This document shows, one piece after another, positions 12,796 to 13,048 of a stretch of 13,048 bases of DNA; within the stretch, counting starts at the first letter, position 1; every line of letters starts with the position of its first letter. The notes under the pieces are model-generated. The model was given only the letters and a program-made list of their open reading frames with translations. It was not told where the DNA came from and ran no database searches. Source of the DNA: Nitriliruptorales bacterium (GTDB taxonomy: Bacteria > Actinomycetota > Nitriliruptoria > Euzebyales > Egibacteraceae); contig SLAO01000044.1 of the NCBI GenBank assembly GCA_007126835.1, positions 1 through 13,048 on the forward strand, read 5' to 3'. The translations under genes and the position numbers were made by a program.

Positions 12796-13048
12796 ATGAG
12801 CGACACCCTCGAGACCAAGCCCATCGAGAAGGTCGGCACGGTCACCATCCGGTTTGCGGGTGACTCCGGCGATGGTATGCAGCTCACCGGAACGCGTTTC
12901 ACCTCCGCAACCGCCGCGTTGGGAAATGACCTCGCGACGCTTCCCGACTTCCCGGCGGAGATCCGCGCCCCTGCCGGGTCCCTGTTCGGCGTGTCGGGCT
13001 TCCAGCTGCACTTCGCCGACCACGACATCCTGACGCCGGGAGACGACC
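12796..13048 (+). CDS. korA: 2-oxoacid:ferredoxin oxidoreductase subunit alpha, 5' part
   Basis: The first 84 codons of a gene that runs off the window. RFAGDSGDGMQLTG (19-32), LPDFPAEIRAPAG (49-61) and FQLHFADHDILTPGD (69-83) match the N-terminal gamma domain of fused gamma/alpha KorA-type subunits, which with KorB oxidatively decarboxylate 2-oxoglutarate (or another 2-oxoacid) to the acyl-CoA while reducing ferredoxin. The ATG has AGG and GAG close upstream and a promoter about 80 nt before it. It is separated from the ErpA-type gene by hairpins, so it is probably an independent unit with korB expected downstream. Substrate cannot be fixed from this fragment; 2-oxoglutarate is the usual assignment in actinobacteria. 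It offers a lipoate-independent, ferredoxin-linked counterpart to the dehydrogenase E2 at the other end of the window. Confidence 0.9.
   Translation, partial: MSDTLETKPIEKVGTVTIRFAGDSGDGMQLTGTRFTSATAALGNDLATLPDFPAEIRAPAGSLFGVSGFQLHFADHDILTPGDD

Overview
The window is about 13 kb of very GC-rich bacterial DNA with GTG and TTG starts, 4-nt gene overlaps and TAnnnT-type -10 boxes with poor -35 boxes. The proteins look actinobacterial: LipA with VTGVARDDL, a dihydrolipoamide acyltransferase (E2) beside lipB-lipA, and a fused gamma/alpha KorA. I read it as a chromosomal core segment of an actinomycete, possibly a deep-branching class such as Nitriliruptoria or Acidimicrobiia. That placement is inference; no rRNA or marker gene is present. 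There is no phage, IS element, CRISPR array, tRNA or toxin-antitoxin signature.

Layout. The left half (1-6022) is all minus strand and reads, in transcription order, lpd (lipoamide dehydrogenase), an E2 acyltransferase, lipB, lipA, then an MscS-type channel. lpd, E2, lipB and lipA form a lipoate module: LipB and LipA make the cofactor, E2 carries it, Lpd reoxidises it. A 139-bp divergent region (6023-6161) separates this from a plus-strand series: gcvT (T-protein of glycine cleavage), an AGCS sodium:alanine/glycine symporter, a glycerate kinase and a YbaK-type tRNA deacylase overlapping the kinase by 4 nt. A 288-bp spacer with a two-copy 63-bp tandem repeat follows, then msrA. msrA converges with, and overlaps by 32 nt, a minus-strand gene for an uncharacterised lipoprotein. 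The right end has erpA/iscA-type Fe-S carrier and the first 84 codons of korA (2-oxoacid:ferredoxin oxidoreductase), cut by the window edge.

How the genes fit together. Lpd is shared by 2-oxoacid dehydrogenases and the glycine cleavage system, so its divergent placement next to gcvT makes sense. Glycine uptake (AGCS), glycine oxidation (GcvT plus Lpd plus lipoylation) and glycerate phosphorylation could together form a glycine/serine/glyoxylate assimilation route, but GcvP, GcvH and the E1 subunit are not in the window. KorA is a ferredoxin-linked alternative to the lipoate-dependent complex and needs Fe-S clusters, which fits an A-type carrier next door.

The non-coding parts hold the less ordinary signals: the 63-bp repeat with a conserved hairpin, two similar inverted repeats in the erpA leader, an 8-bp inverted repeat around the korA -35 box, an inverted repeat over the lpd -10 box, and an open in-frame arginine-rich extension upstream of E2 with its own ribosome binding site. 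I found no convincing new multi-gene system.
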